Shown: piece by piece, positions 29,265 to 37,016 of the stretch
Numbering within the stretch: position 1 is the stretch's first letter
Layout: each line of letters starts with the position of its first letter
From: Erysipelotrichaceae bacterium
GTDB taxonomy: Bacteria; Bacillota_I; Bacilli_A; Erysipelotrichales; Erysipelotrichaceae
DNA length: 64,000 bases
NCBI GenBank assembly: GCA_017405785.1
Contig: JAFQZR010000027.1
Coordinates: 62,001-126,000, forward strand
Reading direction: 5' to 3'
Program-made: the position numbers and the translations under genes
Notes under the pieces: model-generated
The model's database searches: none
What the model was told of the DNA's origin: nothing
The model's input: only the letters and a program-made list of their open reading frames with translations

Positions 29265-31007
29265 ATGGCATTACAGAACAAGTATAATTCACGTACCATC
29301 AGCGGATACTATCCTTCAGATACCAAGATATTTGCCTTGGGAGGCTTGGGCGAAGTAGGCAAGAACACCTACTGCATCGAATGCAACGATGAGATCATTA
29401 TCATCGATGCCGGTGTCATGTTCCCGGATGACTCCCTTTTAGGCGTTGACTATGTCATACCTGACTACACATACCTGATCAGAAACCAGGAAAAGATCAG
29501 GGGACTGTTCATTACCCACGGTCATGAAGACCACATCGGAGGCATCCCTTTCCTGCTGAAGGTCTGTTCCATTACCGACATTTATGCATCAAAGTTTGCG
29601 GCTGCACTCATACAGAAGAAACTGGAAGAACACCGCATGAGCAACCGCACAGTCATTCATATCATCAACAAGGAATCCCGATTCACTTCCAAGTACTTCC
29701 ACATCGGGTTCTTTGACATTACCCACTCCATTCCGGACAGCTACGGCCTGGCTGTACAGACACCTAACGGCTGGATCATGTCCACGGGAGACTACAAGTT
29801 CGACCTTACCCCTATCGGCAGCAACGCTGACTATCAGCGCATCTCCTACATGGGTGAATTCGGCATCGACCTGTTATTATCCGACTCCACCAACAGTGAA
29901 GTTCCGGGTTTCTCCATTTCCGAGAAAAATGTAGCCAAATCCATCGATGAGATCATGGAAAAGACCAGAGGCCGTATCATCATTGCGACTTTCTCCAGTA
30001 ACGTCCACCGCATCCAGCAGATCATATCGGCAGCCATCGCCTGCGGACGCAAGATCTGTGTCATCGGCCGTTCCATGGAAAACGTTGTTCAGATCGGCCG
30101 TGACCTGGGCCATATAAAGGCCAGAGACGACGATTTCATTGAACCGACAACATTGGACAGCTATCGGGCAAACAAGCTCTGTGTGCTCTGTACGGGCTCC
30201 CAGGGCGAGCCTATGGCAGCCTTGAGCAGAATAGCCAACGGTTCTCACCGTTATGTCACGATCATTCCTGGTGATACCGTGGTCTTCTCCAGCAATCCTA
30301 TTCCGGGAAATGCGACCAGCGTCAATGACGTTGTCAACAATCTCACCCGTCTGGGTGCCATAGTCCATACCAACTCCATCATGACCAACCTGCATACCAC
30401 AGGTCACGCCAACCAGGATGAACAGAAGCTGATGCTGCAGCTGGTAAAGCCTAAGTTCTTCATGCCGATGCACGGTGAGTACAAGATGCTGAGAATGCAT
30501 GCTGACACGGCTACTCAGGTCGGCATCTCTCCGGAAAACATCTTCATCTGCGCCAACGGCGACATTCTGATCATGAGAAACCACGAGGTCTTCTTATGTG
30601 ACAGCAACCGTATCCAGACTGATGACATCTACATTGACGGCAACGATTCCAGCGGCATAGCCACAGCGGTTCTCAAGGACAGACAGGTGCTGGCCGATAA
30701 CGGACTGGTGGCAGTCATTGTAACCATCAACTCCCAGAACAATACGATCCTGTGCCGTCCTAATATTGTCTCCCGCGGTTTCATCTTCATCAAGGAAGGT
30801 CAGGAACTGTTGCGAGACGGCGAACTTATCGTTTACAAGGCCTTAAGGCAGAGGATGATGCAGAAGACCACCTTCGGTGAACTGAAGAACTGCATCAGGG
30901 AGACCCTGGAGCCATACCTTTACAGCAAGACTCACCGTAACCCGATAGTCATTCCGGTCATCCTCAATCACATTGACGGACAGGCCCTTAACAAGAACAG
31001 GCAGTAG
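29265..31007 (+). CDS. rnj: Ribonuclease J
   Basis: Dual 5'-3' exonuclease and endonuclease central to mRNA turnover in Bacillota. The 580-residue protein has the metallo-beta-lactamase motif THGHEDHIGG, the beta-CASP region with CTGSQGEPMAALSRIANG, and the C-terminal FMPMHGEYKMLRMHADTA motif. AAGGAGG lies before the ATG. A start-to-stop operon with def. RNase J1 and J2 cannot be distinguished without the second paralogue, which is not in the window. A terminator overlaps its stop codon. Confidence 0.96.
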   Translation: MALQNKYNSRTISGYYPSDTKIFALGGLGEVGKNTYCIECNDEIIIIDAGVMFPDDSLLGVDYVIPDYTYLIRNQEKIRGLFITHGHEDHIGGIPFLLKVCSITDIYASKFAAALIQKKLEEHRMSNRTVIHIINKESRFTSKYFHIGFFDITHSIPDSYGLAVQTPNGWIMSTGDYKFDLTPIGSNADYQRISYMGEFGIDLLLSDSTNSEVPGFSISEKNVAKSIDEIMEKTRGRIIIATFSSNVHRIQQIISAAIACGRKICVIGRSMENVVQIGRDLGHIKARDDDFIEPTTLDSYRANKLCVLCTGSQGEPMAALSRIANGSHRYVTIIPGDTVVFSSNPIPGNATSVNDVVNNLTRLGAIVHTNSIMTNLHTTGHANQDEQKLMLQLVKPKFFMPMHGEYKMLRMHADTATQVGISPENIFICANGDILIMRNHEVFLCDSNRIQTDDIYIDGNDSSGIATAVLKDRQVLADNGLVAVIVTINSQNNTILCRPNIVSRGFIFIKEGQELLRDGELIVYKALRQRMMQKTTFGELKNCIRETLEPYLYSKTHRNPIVIPVILNHIDGQALNKNRQ

Positions 31008-31036
31008 AACAAAGTTTCTGCTGCTTTTGTTTTTTA
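31001..31036 (+). terminator. rnj terminator
   Basis: GCAGTAGAA pairs with TTCTGCTGC (one G-T pair), followed by TTTTGTTTTTT; the stop codon is in the stem. Confidence 0.8.
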
Positions 31037-31039
31037 TTG

Positions 31040-31048
31040 TGTTAAAAT
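31040..31048 (+). promoter_or_regulatory. Extended -10 directly before phosphoesterase ATG
   Basis: TGTTAAAAT ends 6 nt before the ATG at 31055 and no Shine-Dalgarno exists, suggesting a leaderless transcript. No clear -35. Confidence 0.45.
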
Positions 31049-31054
31049 AGAAGC

Positions 31055-31894
31055 ATGAAAAAGAAGCTTTTCCTTATTCTGGGTATAACCACATTTCTCT
31101 TACTGAGTGCCCTTTTCGGTTACATTAATGCCAGCAGGATCAATCTGACTGACTTCAAGGTAACCTATCTTGATATTGAGGACACCGAAGTACCGGAAAG
31201 CTTCAAGGGAAAAACTGTCATATTCATCTCTGATCTGGAATACGGTACCTTTTTCAAGGGAAAGCGTCTGGAACGGTTCAAAAAGAAGATCTCCGGACTC
31301 AACGCTGACATCGTAATATTCGGCGGCGACATGTTCGACAAGGATTTTGTACCTATCAGCAGCGATGTTAATACCCTGACCGACCTGTTCAGTTCCATAG
31401 ACGCCAGACTCGGCAAGTTCGCCATATTCGGTGACTTTGACCTGATCTCCGAACAGCGCAAGGCCCTGGTATCCAAGATTTTCTATGATTCCAACTTCGA
31501 GATGCTGGACTCTAATCCGATCCGGTTGCATAACGGTCAGAATGAACACATCAATCTCATCGGCATAGACTACATTCCGCAGAACATCGATCTCTCCGGA
31601 GCATTCGCCAATGTCCAGAGCGAAGACTATACGATCACCGTCATCCATGGCGGTAACGTCGCTAACATCCTGCCGATTAAAATGAGCAATCTCATCCTGT
31701 CGGGACACACTCATCACTGTCAGATAAACCTGCCGTTTATGATCGATGACTCCTATGCTCAGACTGGCGACTTCGCCCATGGCAAATATAAAGTCAACAA
31801 TGTCCTGATGTACATCACCAACGGCATTGGTACTACCGGCAAGGACTACCGAGCCTTCAGCGATCCGGAAATCGTATACATCACATTCAAATAA
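31055..31894 (+). CDS. Membrane-anchored metallophosphoesterase
   Basis: A 279-residue protein with one N-terminal hydrophobic anchor (about 4-22) and a calcineurin-like phosphoesterase domain facing outside. Metal motifs are partly changed: ISDLEYG stands where DxH is usual (Asp then Glu in place of His), GGDMFDKDF fits GDxxD, FGDFD stands where GNHD is usual, and VIHGGNVAN and LSGHTHHCQINLP fit the two C-terminal histidine motifs. With two metal-binding motifs altered, the enzyme may be weak, use other metals or act on an unusual substrate. It has no visible ribosome site and a -10 box only 6 nt before its ATG. Confidence 0.85.
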   Translation: MKKKLFLILGITTFLLLSALFGYINASRINLTDFKVTYLDIEDTEVPESFKGKTVIFISDLEYGTFFKGKRLERFKKKISGLNADIVIFGGDMFDKDFVPISSDVNTLTDLFSSIDARLGKFAIFGDFDLISEQRKALVSKIFYDSNFEMLDSNPIRLHNGQNEHINLIGIDYIPQNIDLSGAFANVQSEDYTITVIHGGNVANILPIKMSNLILSGHTHHCQINLPFMIDDSYAQTGDFAHGKYKVNNVLMYITNGIGTTGKDYRAFSDPEIVYITFK

Positions 31895-31920
31895 AGAACG
31901 GGAGATCTCCCGTTCTTTTC
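31894..31920. terminator. Bidirectional terminator
   Basis: Palindrome AAGAACGGGAGA/TCTCCCGTTCTT followed by TTCTT; it serves the phosphoesterase and the convergent redoxin gene. Confidence 0.9.
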
Positions 31921-32460
31921 TTATATCATTTCAAGCAGTTCATCCACACTAGGCATGTCCATGATGTTTGTGCCGTAGTGTGCATATGTCACATTCAATT
32001 CTCCATCTGTGATAAACAGAGCCGGCAGCTGCAGTTCATTGCCTTCATAGTCGCCATGGGCAAATCCTGCTTCTCTGGCAGCAGCCCCCTTCACTTTCAG
32101 CTTATCCAGGGAATCACCGACCAGCTGTTCTCTGCTTTCGGCAGGCAAAACTTCCAGTTCACTGTATATTTCCTGCTTAGCATCACAGATTATCTCAAAC
32201 GGGATCCGGAAACCTTCCAGATCTCTTTTTACATGTGCGGTATCACTCTGCATCACCACAAACAGTCTGCAGCCCTTCTCAGCTATCTCTGCAAAACGCT
32301 GAGACAGTACATGAACATCATAGCGGCAGACCGTACAGCCAATGTAGCGGATTACCCAGAATATGTTTTTATCCCCTGTCATCTCTGAGAGCTTTACATT
32401 GTCTCTCACATTGGTATTTACCGTGAAATCAGGCATCTTCATTCCTGTTGTAAGTTTCAT
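31921..32460 (-). CDS. Redoxin-domain (peroxiredoxin-like) protein
   Basis: A 179-residue thioredoxin-fold protein. GMKMPDFTVNTNVRDNVKLSE is the usual AhpC/TSA entry strand, and the redox centre is RYIGCTVCRYDV, a CxxC pair in place of the single-Cys PxxxTxxC of ordinary peroxiredoxins. This resembles the AhpC/TSA-like 2 (PRXL2) group, whose reaction is poorly defined. It overlaps the 3' end of the esterase gene by 4 bp (ATGA), so the two are translated together, and a bidirectional terminator follows. Confidence 0.8.
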   Translation of the reverse strand: MKLTTGMKMPDFTVNTNVRDNVKLSEMTGDKNIFWVIRYIGCTVCRYDVHVLSQRFAEIAEKGCRLFVVMQSDTAHVKRDLEGFRIPFEIICDAKQEIYSELEVLPAESREQLVGDSLDKLKVKGAAAREAGFAHGDYEGNELQLPALFITDGELNVTYAHYGTNIMDMPSVDELLEMI

Positions 32461-34055
32461 GCTGTTTCCTCCGTTTCTTCTTTCTCAAGCTGGCTGGTAA
32501 AGGTGTATCCTTCAACCCTCTGAGCCAGATATTCTCCCATCTCTTCCAAAAGATCGATCATTCTCATGCAGAATGAATGACCCTGTCTCGCAAACATCTT
32601 GGAATAACCCTGATAGTCATACTTCTCAAGTATGTCCGTAAGAATGTAGTGTCCCAGGTTCAGATAGAAGTTATCCATGTCACCGTCACGCAGATGGATC
32701 TTGCCGCGGATCTTCGGCATGAGCCATTCGTGGTTTCTTTCAATGTAAGCACCCAGATCGTAGTGCTCTTCCCAGTATTTTACTACTTCCTTGTTTATTT
32801 CACCGGTAAACGGATCATAGGAGTTTACCGGATAGCCGTCTTCACCACACGGTGAGTAACAGGCCTGGAAGATACCCATCTGTCCCATACCATGAGCCAG
32901 GTCTCCTCCCAAAGCCAGTTCCAGGCGGTTTTCCTCACGCATCGTCCAGATGACATTGCCCTTGACGTCTCTCATTCCCGGTCTTTCGACTTTGCGCCAG
33001 TTATGCTTAATTTCGTAAACATTATCTTCGTTATACATGTCTATCAGCTGGAAAGCATGGAAATCCATGCCGTCGCAGCAGGCCGGCCAGCTTCCCCCGA
33101 AGACATCAGGATAGAAAAGCTGTAAGGCCATTGACTCCCATCCGCCTGTCGATCCTCCTGCCAGTAAGCGGCTTTCAGGGGTACCGATACCGCCGTATTT
33201 CTTTTCGATGGCCGGTATGAATTCCTGAACCAGCGCATCGCCATACGGGCCCAGGTTGGCTGAGTTGACACGGTATGAATCGTCATAGTACATGTTGGCA
33301 TCGCGGATGTTGACCGCGATCATTTCCGGCGCCTTTCCCGAATCCCAGTATTCGGTTACTCCCTGCTCAGCTTCTCTGAGTTCCACACCGTAGCGGAAAG
33401 CTGCAACATCTCCAGGCCAGTGTCCCTGCCAGTAAAGTACCGGATACTTCTTCTTGCGGCTGTAATGAGCCGGCAGAAGAACGTTGGCACCGATATAGGT
33501 ATCCTCACCCCAGAACCTGGAAAGAAGCTTGCTCTTCATCTTGAAGTAACGCATCTTGCCTTTTCGCGGATAGTTGTTCTGGGAGAGAACCTCACCCTTC
33601 TTCATATCCTTTGGAGGCTTTATTTCGTATTTCAGATCCAGAACGATGTCTTCATTTCCGTAATCCACTGTCTTAACTGTTGAATATAGATTAAATGGTG
33701 TAACGGCGTAATTGCATCCGCCCCCGTTATCCTGCATGCCGTAAATCGTATGACCGTCACCTCTGACATACTTGTGCCAGCGGATGAAGAATGCCTGAAC
33801 ATTCAGTTTGCCTTTCGGTATATTCTCAAAATCAAACGGGAAACCGATTATCCGGTCTTTATGGTCTTCCAGGACGATCTCATCTCCTGCTTTCAGGCCA
33901 TACAAGGTCACACCGAATACCGGTGCCCCATCCAGTCCACGGCGTTTAAAAAGATAGCGTTCCTTGCTCTGGGCATCCACTTTGTCCACAAACAGCAGCA
34001 GTCTGCCGTCGATGGTTCCCTTAAGGGTCTTTCTTATTCTGATGGTCGTTGTCAT
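32457..34055 (-). CDS. Putative esterase, alpha/beta hydrolase (esterase D/enterochelin-esterase-like)
   Basis: A 532-residue protein without signal peptide. The N-terminal third (about 1-190) is beta-rich and of unknown type; the rest is an alpha/beta hydrolase with the nucleophile elbow AGGSTGGWES (GxSxGG), as in the PF00756 esterases. ARQGHSFCM near residue 490 is a plausible catalytic histidine. Family members cleave siderophore, carbohydrate or acyl-glutathione esters; large cytoplasmic examples like this have no settled substrate. The start at 34055 has AAGGAGG upstream; the longer frame enters a terminator hairpin. It is coupled to the CxxC redoxin downstream. Confidence 0.8.
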   Translation of the reverse strand: MTTTIRIRKTLKGTIDGRLLLFVDKVDAQSKERYLFKRRGLDGAPVFGVTLYGLKAGDEIVLEDHKDRIIGFPFDFENIPKGKLNVQAFFIRWHKYVRGDGHTIYGMQDNGGGCNYAVTPFNLYSTVKTVDYGNEDIVLDLKYEIKPPKDMKKGEVLSQNNYPRKGKMRYFKMKSKLLSRFWGEDTYIGANVLLPAHYSRKKKYPVLYWQGHWPGDVAAFRYGVELREAEQGVTEYWDSGKAPEMIAVNIRDANMYYDDSYRVNSANLGPYGDALVQEFIPAIEKKYGGIGTPESRLLAGGSTGGWESMALQLFYPDVFGGSWPACCDGMDFHAFQLIDMYNEDNVYEIKHNWRKVERPGMRDVKGNVIWTMREENRLELALGGDLAHGMGQMGIFQACYSPCGEDGYPVNSYDPFTGEINKEVVKYWEEHYDLGAYIERNHEWLMPKIRGKIHLRDGDMDNFYLNLGHYILTDILEKYDYQGYSKMFARQGHSFCMRMIDLLEEMGEYLAQRVEGYTFTSQLEKEETEETA

Positions 34056-34068
34056 AAAAGCCTCCTTA

Positions 34069-34099
34069 ACAAAAACAGAGTCCGGCATACCGGACCCTG
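34069..34099 (-). terminator. Terminator between HAD and esterase genes
   Basis: Stem CAGGGTCCGG/CCGGACTCTG with a 4-nt loop and TTTTTGTT on the minus strand. No promoter is visible between it and the esterase ribosome site 10 bp on. Confidence 0.85.
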
Positions 34100-34146
34100 T
34101 ATTTATTGTCTTTTCTTCAGGGTAAGTATTCCTTTACCCCATCTTA

Positions 34147-34848
34147 TCATAACTCTTTCAGAAACTGCAGCAGTTCGCTCAGCGTGCCTCTGTAATCCGG
34201 GACATTATCCCTGTTGCCCCTGTTCATCAGACAGTCGGTAACCAGATAAGTCTTCATTCCCAGTTCAGCAGCGGCAAGATCTTCCGTAATGTCATTGCCT
34301 ATCATTATTGATTCCTTCGGATCAATGTTATTGTTCTGACAGAAATCGATGAAATAGCCCAGAACAGGTTTGGTATAGAAGCAGTTTTCATAGGATGTAA
34401 TATCCAGGAAATCCTCTTCCTTTAACCCGGCCCAGCGGATGCGGTTAAGCGTAGCCACACGCGGGAATAACGGATTGGTAGCGAGATAGACGTTGAACCC
34501 TTTTTCATGGCAGACATCAACGATCTGACGGGCCAGCGGTGTCGGTGAAGTACCGGCTATGGCCTTATTGAACTCTTCGGTATAGAAATCCTGAAAGTTC
34601 TGGTGATGCTTTTCCTTAGGTTCATCATACCGCTTCTGGTACACTTCCCAGAAGGCATCTTCATTGCTCTGGGATCCGTCATTGCCATACATGGCCTGAG
34701 TTCCCTTCCAGATGGTTGCGATAAGTTTGTCGGATTCAAATCCAAACGGAGCCATCCAGCGACACAGATATCCGAAGTACAGCCTGGTAAAGGCATCTTC
34801 ATCCATTGGCAGCAGGGTTCCGTCCAAATCGAACAGAATGTTTTTCAT
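34147..34848 (-). CDS. HAD-superfamily hydrolase
   Basis: A 233-residue haloacid-dehalogenase-type phosphatase: motif I FDLDGTLLPMD (Asp nucleophile), motif II YLATNP, motif III lysine around KPVLGYF, motif IV MIGNDITEDLAAAELGM. The cap is the helical C1 type. The position at the end of the pyrR-uracil permease operon, 16 bp after the permease, suggests a nucleotide or pyrimidine-related phosphatase (inference only). The ribosome site is weak (AGAAAG). Confidence 0.88.
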   Translation of the reverse strand: MKNILFDLDGTLLPMDEDAFTRLYFGYLCRWMAPFGFESDKLIATIWKGTQAMYGNDGSQSNEDAFWEVYQKRYDEPKEKHHQNFQDFYTEEFNKAIAGTSPTPLARQIVDVCHEKGFNVYLATNPLFPRVATLNRIRWAGLKEEDFLDITSYENCFYTKPVLGYFIDFCQNNNIDPKESIMIGNDITEDLAAAELGMKTYLVTDCLMNRGNRDNVPDYRGTLSELLQFLKEL

Positions 34849-34864
34849 TTATTTACTTTCTACG

Positions 34865-36241
34865 TTATTTCTTTTCACCGATTGATAATATAGCGTTCAG
34901 CAGAATGCCGAATACGGAAGCACCGGCAACGCATGGAATGTTCAGTCCGAAGAATGGGATGTTTCCGCCGAAAGCATACTGGCCGCCTAAGCCGATGATC
35001 ATGATTACGGCGATGACAGCGATGTTCTTGGCTGAGAACATGTCAACCTTCTTATCGATCATGATGGCGATACCCTGAGCAGCGATGGCACCGAACAGAT
35101 AGACTTCCAGACCGCCGATGACAGCTGTAGGAATACCGTAGATGGCCTTGATCAGAGGTGTGAAGCAGGCAACGATCATGGCGATGATTGAGGCAGCAGT
35201 CAGTACCGGTACTGAGAAGACCTTGGTAATGGCCATTGTTGAAATGTTTTCACCGTAGTTGGTTCCGGCAGGACCGCCGATGACACCGGCTACCATGTCG
35301 CAGATACCGTCACCGATCAGGTTGATGTCAAGCATGTCGATCAGGCTGTAACCGACCTTCTTGCCTTTTTTCTTGGCAACGTCATTTACATAGATATCCA
35401 GCTGATACATGTGAGCTGTTGATTCCGGAATCGTTGCGATGGCGATTGGCATGATGCCGATCAGAGCGTTCATTGAGAACTTAGGTAAAGTGAATGCCGG
35501 AATGGCGAATGGTCCGAAGCTGGCCAGTGAATTCAGTGACTCATCAGAGATGGTTCTAAACAGGTTGATTCCTCCTGCATAGAAAGCGGCAGCGGTAACG
35601 ACACCGCAGGCAGCGCCTAACAGTAACGGGATCTGTCCTAAGAAGCCCTTTAAGTATTTTGAGAATAAGATCGTTGATAACAGCGTTACCATTGAAACTA
35701 TCAGCCAGGCTGTTCCGAAAGATGTTGTGTCAGTTGAGATGGCATCACCCAGAGCGTTACCTGCTAAGGTAAGACCGATAATCATTGATACAGGACCGGT
35801 GATTGAGGCAGGCAGGATCTTTTCGATGGTATCCTTTCCGAACTTTCTTACCAGTAAGCCGGCAGCGATTGAAACGAAGCCGGACATGATGATACCGAAC
35901 TGAGCCTTGGAAATGAGTTCAGCAGGAAGAATTCCTGTTGCGTTCCACTGGGCGATCTGATCAGCTGAGCCTTCAGCCATGGCCATGGCGCTGACAGCAG
36001 CCAGATAAGCGAAGCTTGAGCCGTAGTATAACGGGATCTTCTTACCGGTGATCAGGATGAAGCATAAGGTTGCCAAACCTGAAGCGAAAATGGTGGTTGA
36101 TACCTGGAATCCTGTGATTAAGGCAACGGTGATGGTTGCCGGGAACATGACGATTACCTGCTGTAAAGCATAAATAAGCAGTTTCCCGAATTCCGGTCTC
36201 TCCTGTGGCAGATAGCCATAAGAATCTTTGTTTGCAGACAT
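34865..36241 (-). CDS. uraA: Uracil permease (NCS2 family)
   Basis: A 458-residue membrane protein with about 14 hydrophobic segments in the NCS2/UraA fold. Signatures include YGSSFAYLAAVSA (short beta element in TM3), PIAIATIPESTAHM with the substrate-binding glutamate, DGICDMVAGVIGGPAGTNYGENIS and the TM10 strand region. The family moves uracil or xanthine with protons. Coupling to pyrR indicates uracil. AAGGAGG precedes the ATG, 14 bp after pyrR. The PyrP name used in Bacillus is equivalent. Confidence 0.92.
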   Translation of the reverse strand: MSANKDSYGYLPQERPEFGKLLIYALQQVIVMFPATITVALITGFQVSTTIFASGLATLCFILITGKKIPLYYGSSFAYLAAVSAMAMAEGSADQIAQWNATGILPAELISKAQFGIIMSGFVSIAAGLLVRKFGKDTIEKILPASITGPVSMIIGLTLAGNALGDAISTDTTSFGTAWLIVSMVTLLSTILFSKYLKGFLGQIPLLLGAACGVVTAAAFYAGGINLFRTISDESLNSLASFGPFAIPAFTLPKFSMNALIGIMPIAIATIPESTAHMYQLDIYVNDVAKKKGKKVGYSLIDMLDINLIGDGICDMVAGVIGGPAGTNYGENISTMAITKVFSVPVLTAASIIAMIVACFTPLIKAIYGIPTAVIGGLEVYLFGAIAAQGIAIMIDKKVDMFSAKNIAVIAVIMIIGLGGQYAFGGNIPFFGLNIPCVAGASVFGILLNAILSIGEKK

Positions 36242-36255
36242 AAATCTTTCCCTCC

Positions 36256-36792
36256 TTATAAGCGATTTATACAGACATCCGTTTCGCCGTCAGTCTCCTG
36301 TAATCTGACAGCTACTACTTCATCAAGTGAAGTCGGAATGTTCTTACCAACAAAATTTGCCTTAATTGGCAGTTCGGCATGACCGCGGTCGATCAGCGCA
36401 CATAACTGAATACAGTCAGCTCTTCCCACTTCAACCAGAGCATCCAGAGCCGCTCTGGCGGTACGGCAGGTAAAAATAACGTCATCAACCAGAACAACCG
36501 TCTTTCCCTCAATTGGAAAAGAAATGTTAGTCTGATTAATGACGGGATCAATATTGATTTTTGATAAATCATCACGGTAAAGTGTAATGTCCAGAATTCC
36601 GACAGGAATGTCATCGCCGGTAATGTTCTTAATGTTGGCGGCCAGACGTCTGGCAAGAGGCACTCCTCTTGTCTTAATGCCGACAAAACAGAGGTTCTCA
36701 GTACCCTTGTTTTTCTCGATAATCTGATGAGCCAGTCTTACCAGTGTTCTCTCGACATCTTCCTGACTCATGATTCTGGCCTTAAACTCCAT
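36256..36792 (-). CDS. pyrR: PyrR, pyrimidine operon attenuator / uracil phosphoribosyltransferase
   Basis: RNA-binding regulator that, with UMP bound, promotes termination in pyr leaders. The 178 residues start at 36792 with GGAGG upstream; the longer frame to 36843 lies within the leader hairpin. The PRPP loop reads VVLVDDVIFTCRTARAA, where PyrR proteins normally have T-G-R-T, so glycine is replaced by cysteine. This could lower the phosphoribosyltransferase activity while keeping RNA binding (inference). It heads pyrR-permease-HAD behind a leader with terminator and competing antiterminator, so it probably controls its own operon. Confidence 0.94.
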   Translation of the reverse strand: MEFKARIMSQEDVERTLVRLAHQIIEKNKGTENLCFVGIKTRGVPLARRLAANIKNITGDDIPVGILDITLYRDDLSKINIDPVINQTNISFPIEGKTVVLVDDVIFTCRTARAALDALVEVGRADCIQLCALIDRGHAELPIKANFVGKNIPTSLDEVVAVRLQETDGETDVCINRL

Positions 36793-36893
36793 AACATCCT
36801 CCGAAAAATGGGCCTTGTGCACGACAAGACCCATTACATTCACTTTGAAAATGTCATCGAACTTGTCGGCATCACAGTACCGTCTTGAAAGTT
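36793..36893 (-). promoter_or_regulatory. pyrR leader attenuator
   Basis: The roughly 100-nt leader ends in a terminator at 36804-36834 (stem ATGGGTCTTG/CAAGGCCCAT, then TTTTT). Upstream CGACAAG (36862-36868) can pair with CTTGTCG (36822-36828), which is in the 5' arm and loop of the terminator, giving a mutually exclusive antiterminator. ACATT/AATGT forms an inner helix. I do not see a clean copy of the Bacillus PyrR-binding consensus. Confidence 0.7.
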
Positions 36894-36899
36894 ACTAGT

Positions 36900-36905
36900 A
36901 TTATA
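36900..36905 (-). promoter_or_regulatory. -10 box of pyrR operon
   Basis: Minus-strand TATAAT about 100 bp before pyrR; the best -35, TTGCAA, is 20 bp away, longer than ideal. Confidence 0.5.
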
Positions 36906-36992
36906 AAACCACATTTGCCGCAGGATTGCAACTGAAAAATACTCAGTTTTTCATCTTTTTTCACAGGCTCTTAAACGCAGTTTTTAAATAAG

Positions 36993-37016
36993 AAAAAAGA
37001 GGAATTAATCCTCTTT
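36993..37016 (-). terminator. Terminator of CNNM/CBS gene
   Basis: AAAGAGGA/TCCTCTTT stem with a 5-nt loop and TTTCTT following; overlaps the stop codon. Confidence 0.85.

Noticed and set aside
29877-30584. 235-residue frame opposite rnj
   Set aside because: Shadow; composition is low-complexity Asp/Val/Gly as expected of antisense frames.
31100-31780. 226-residue frame opposite the phosphoesterase
   Set aside because: Shadow of a gene with clear motifs; no ribosome site.
34110-34142. GGGTAA/TTTACCC hairpin after the HAD gene
   Set aside because: No T-run on either strand and a weak stem; not called as a terminator.
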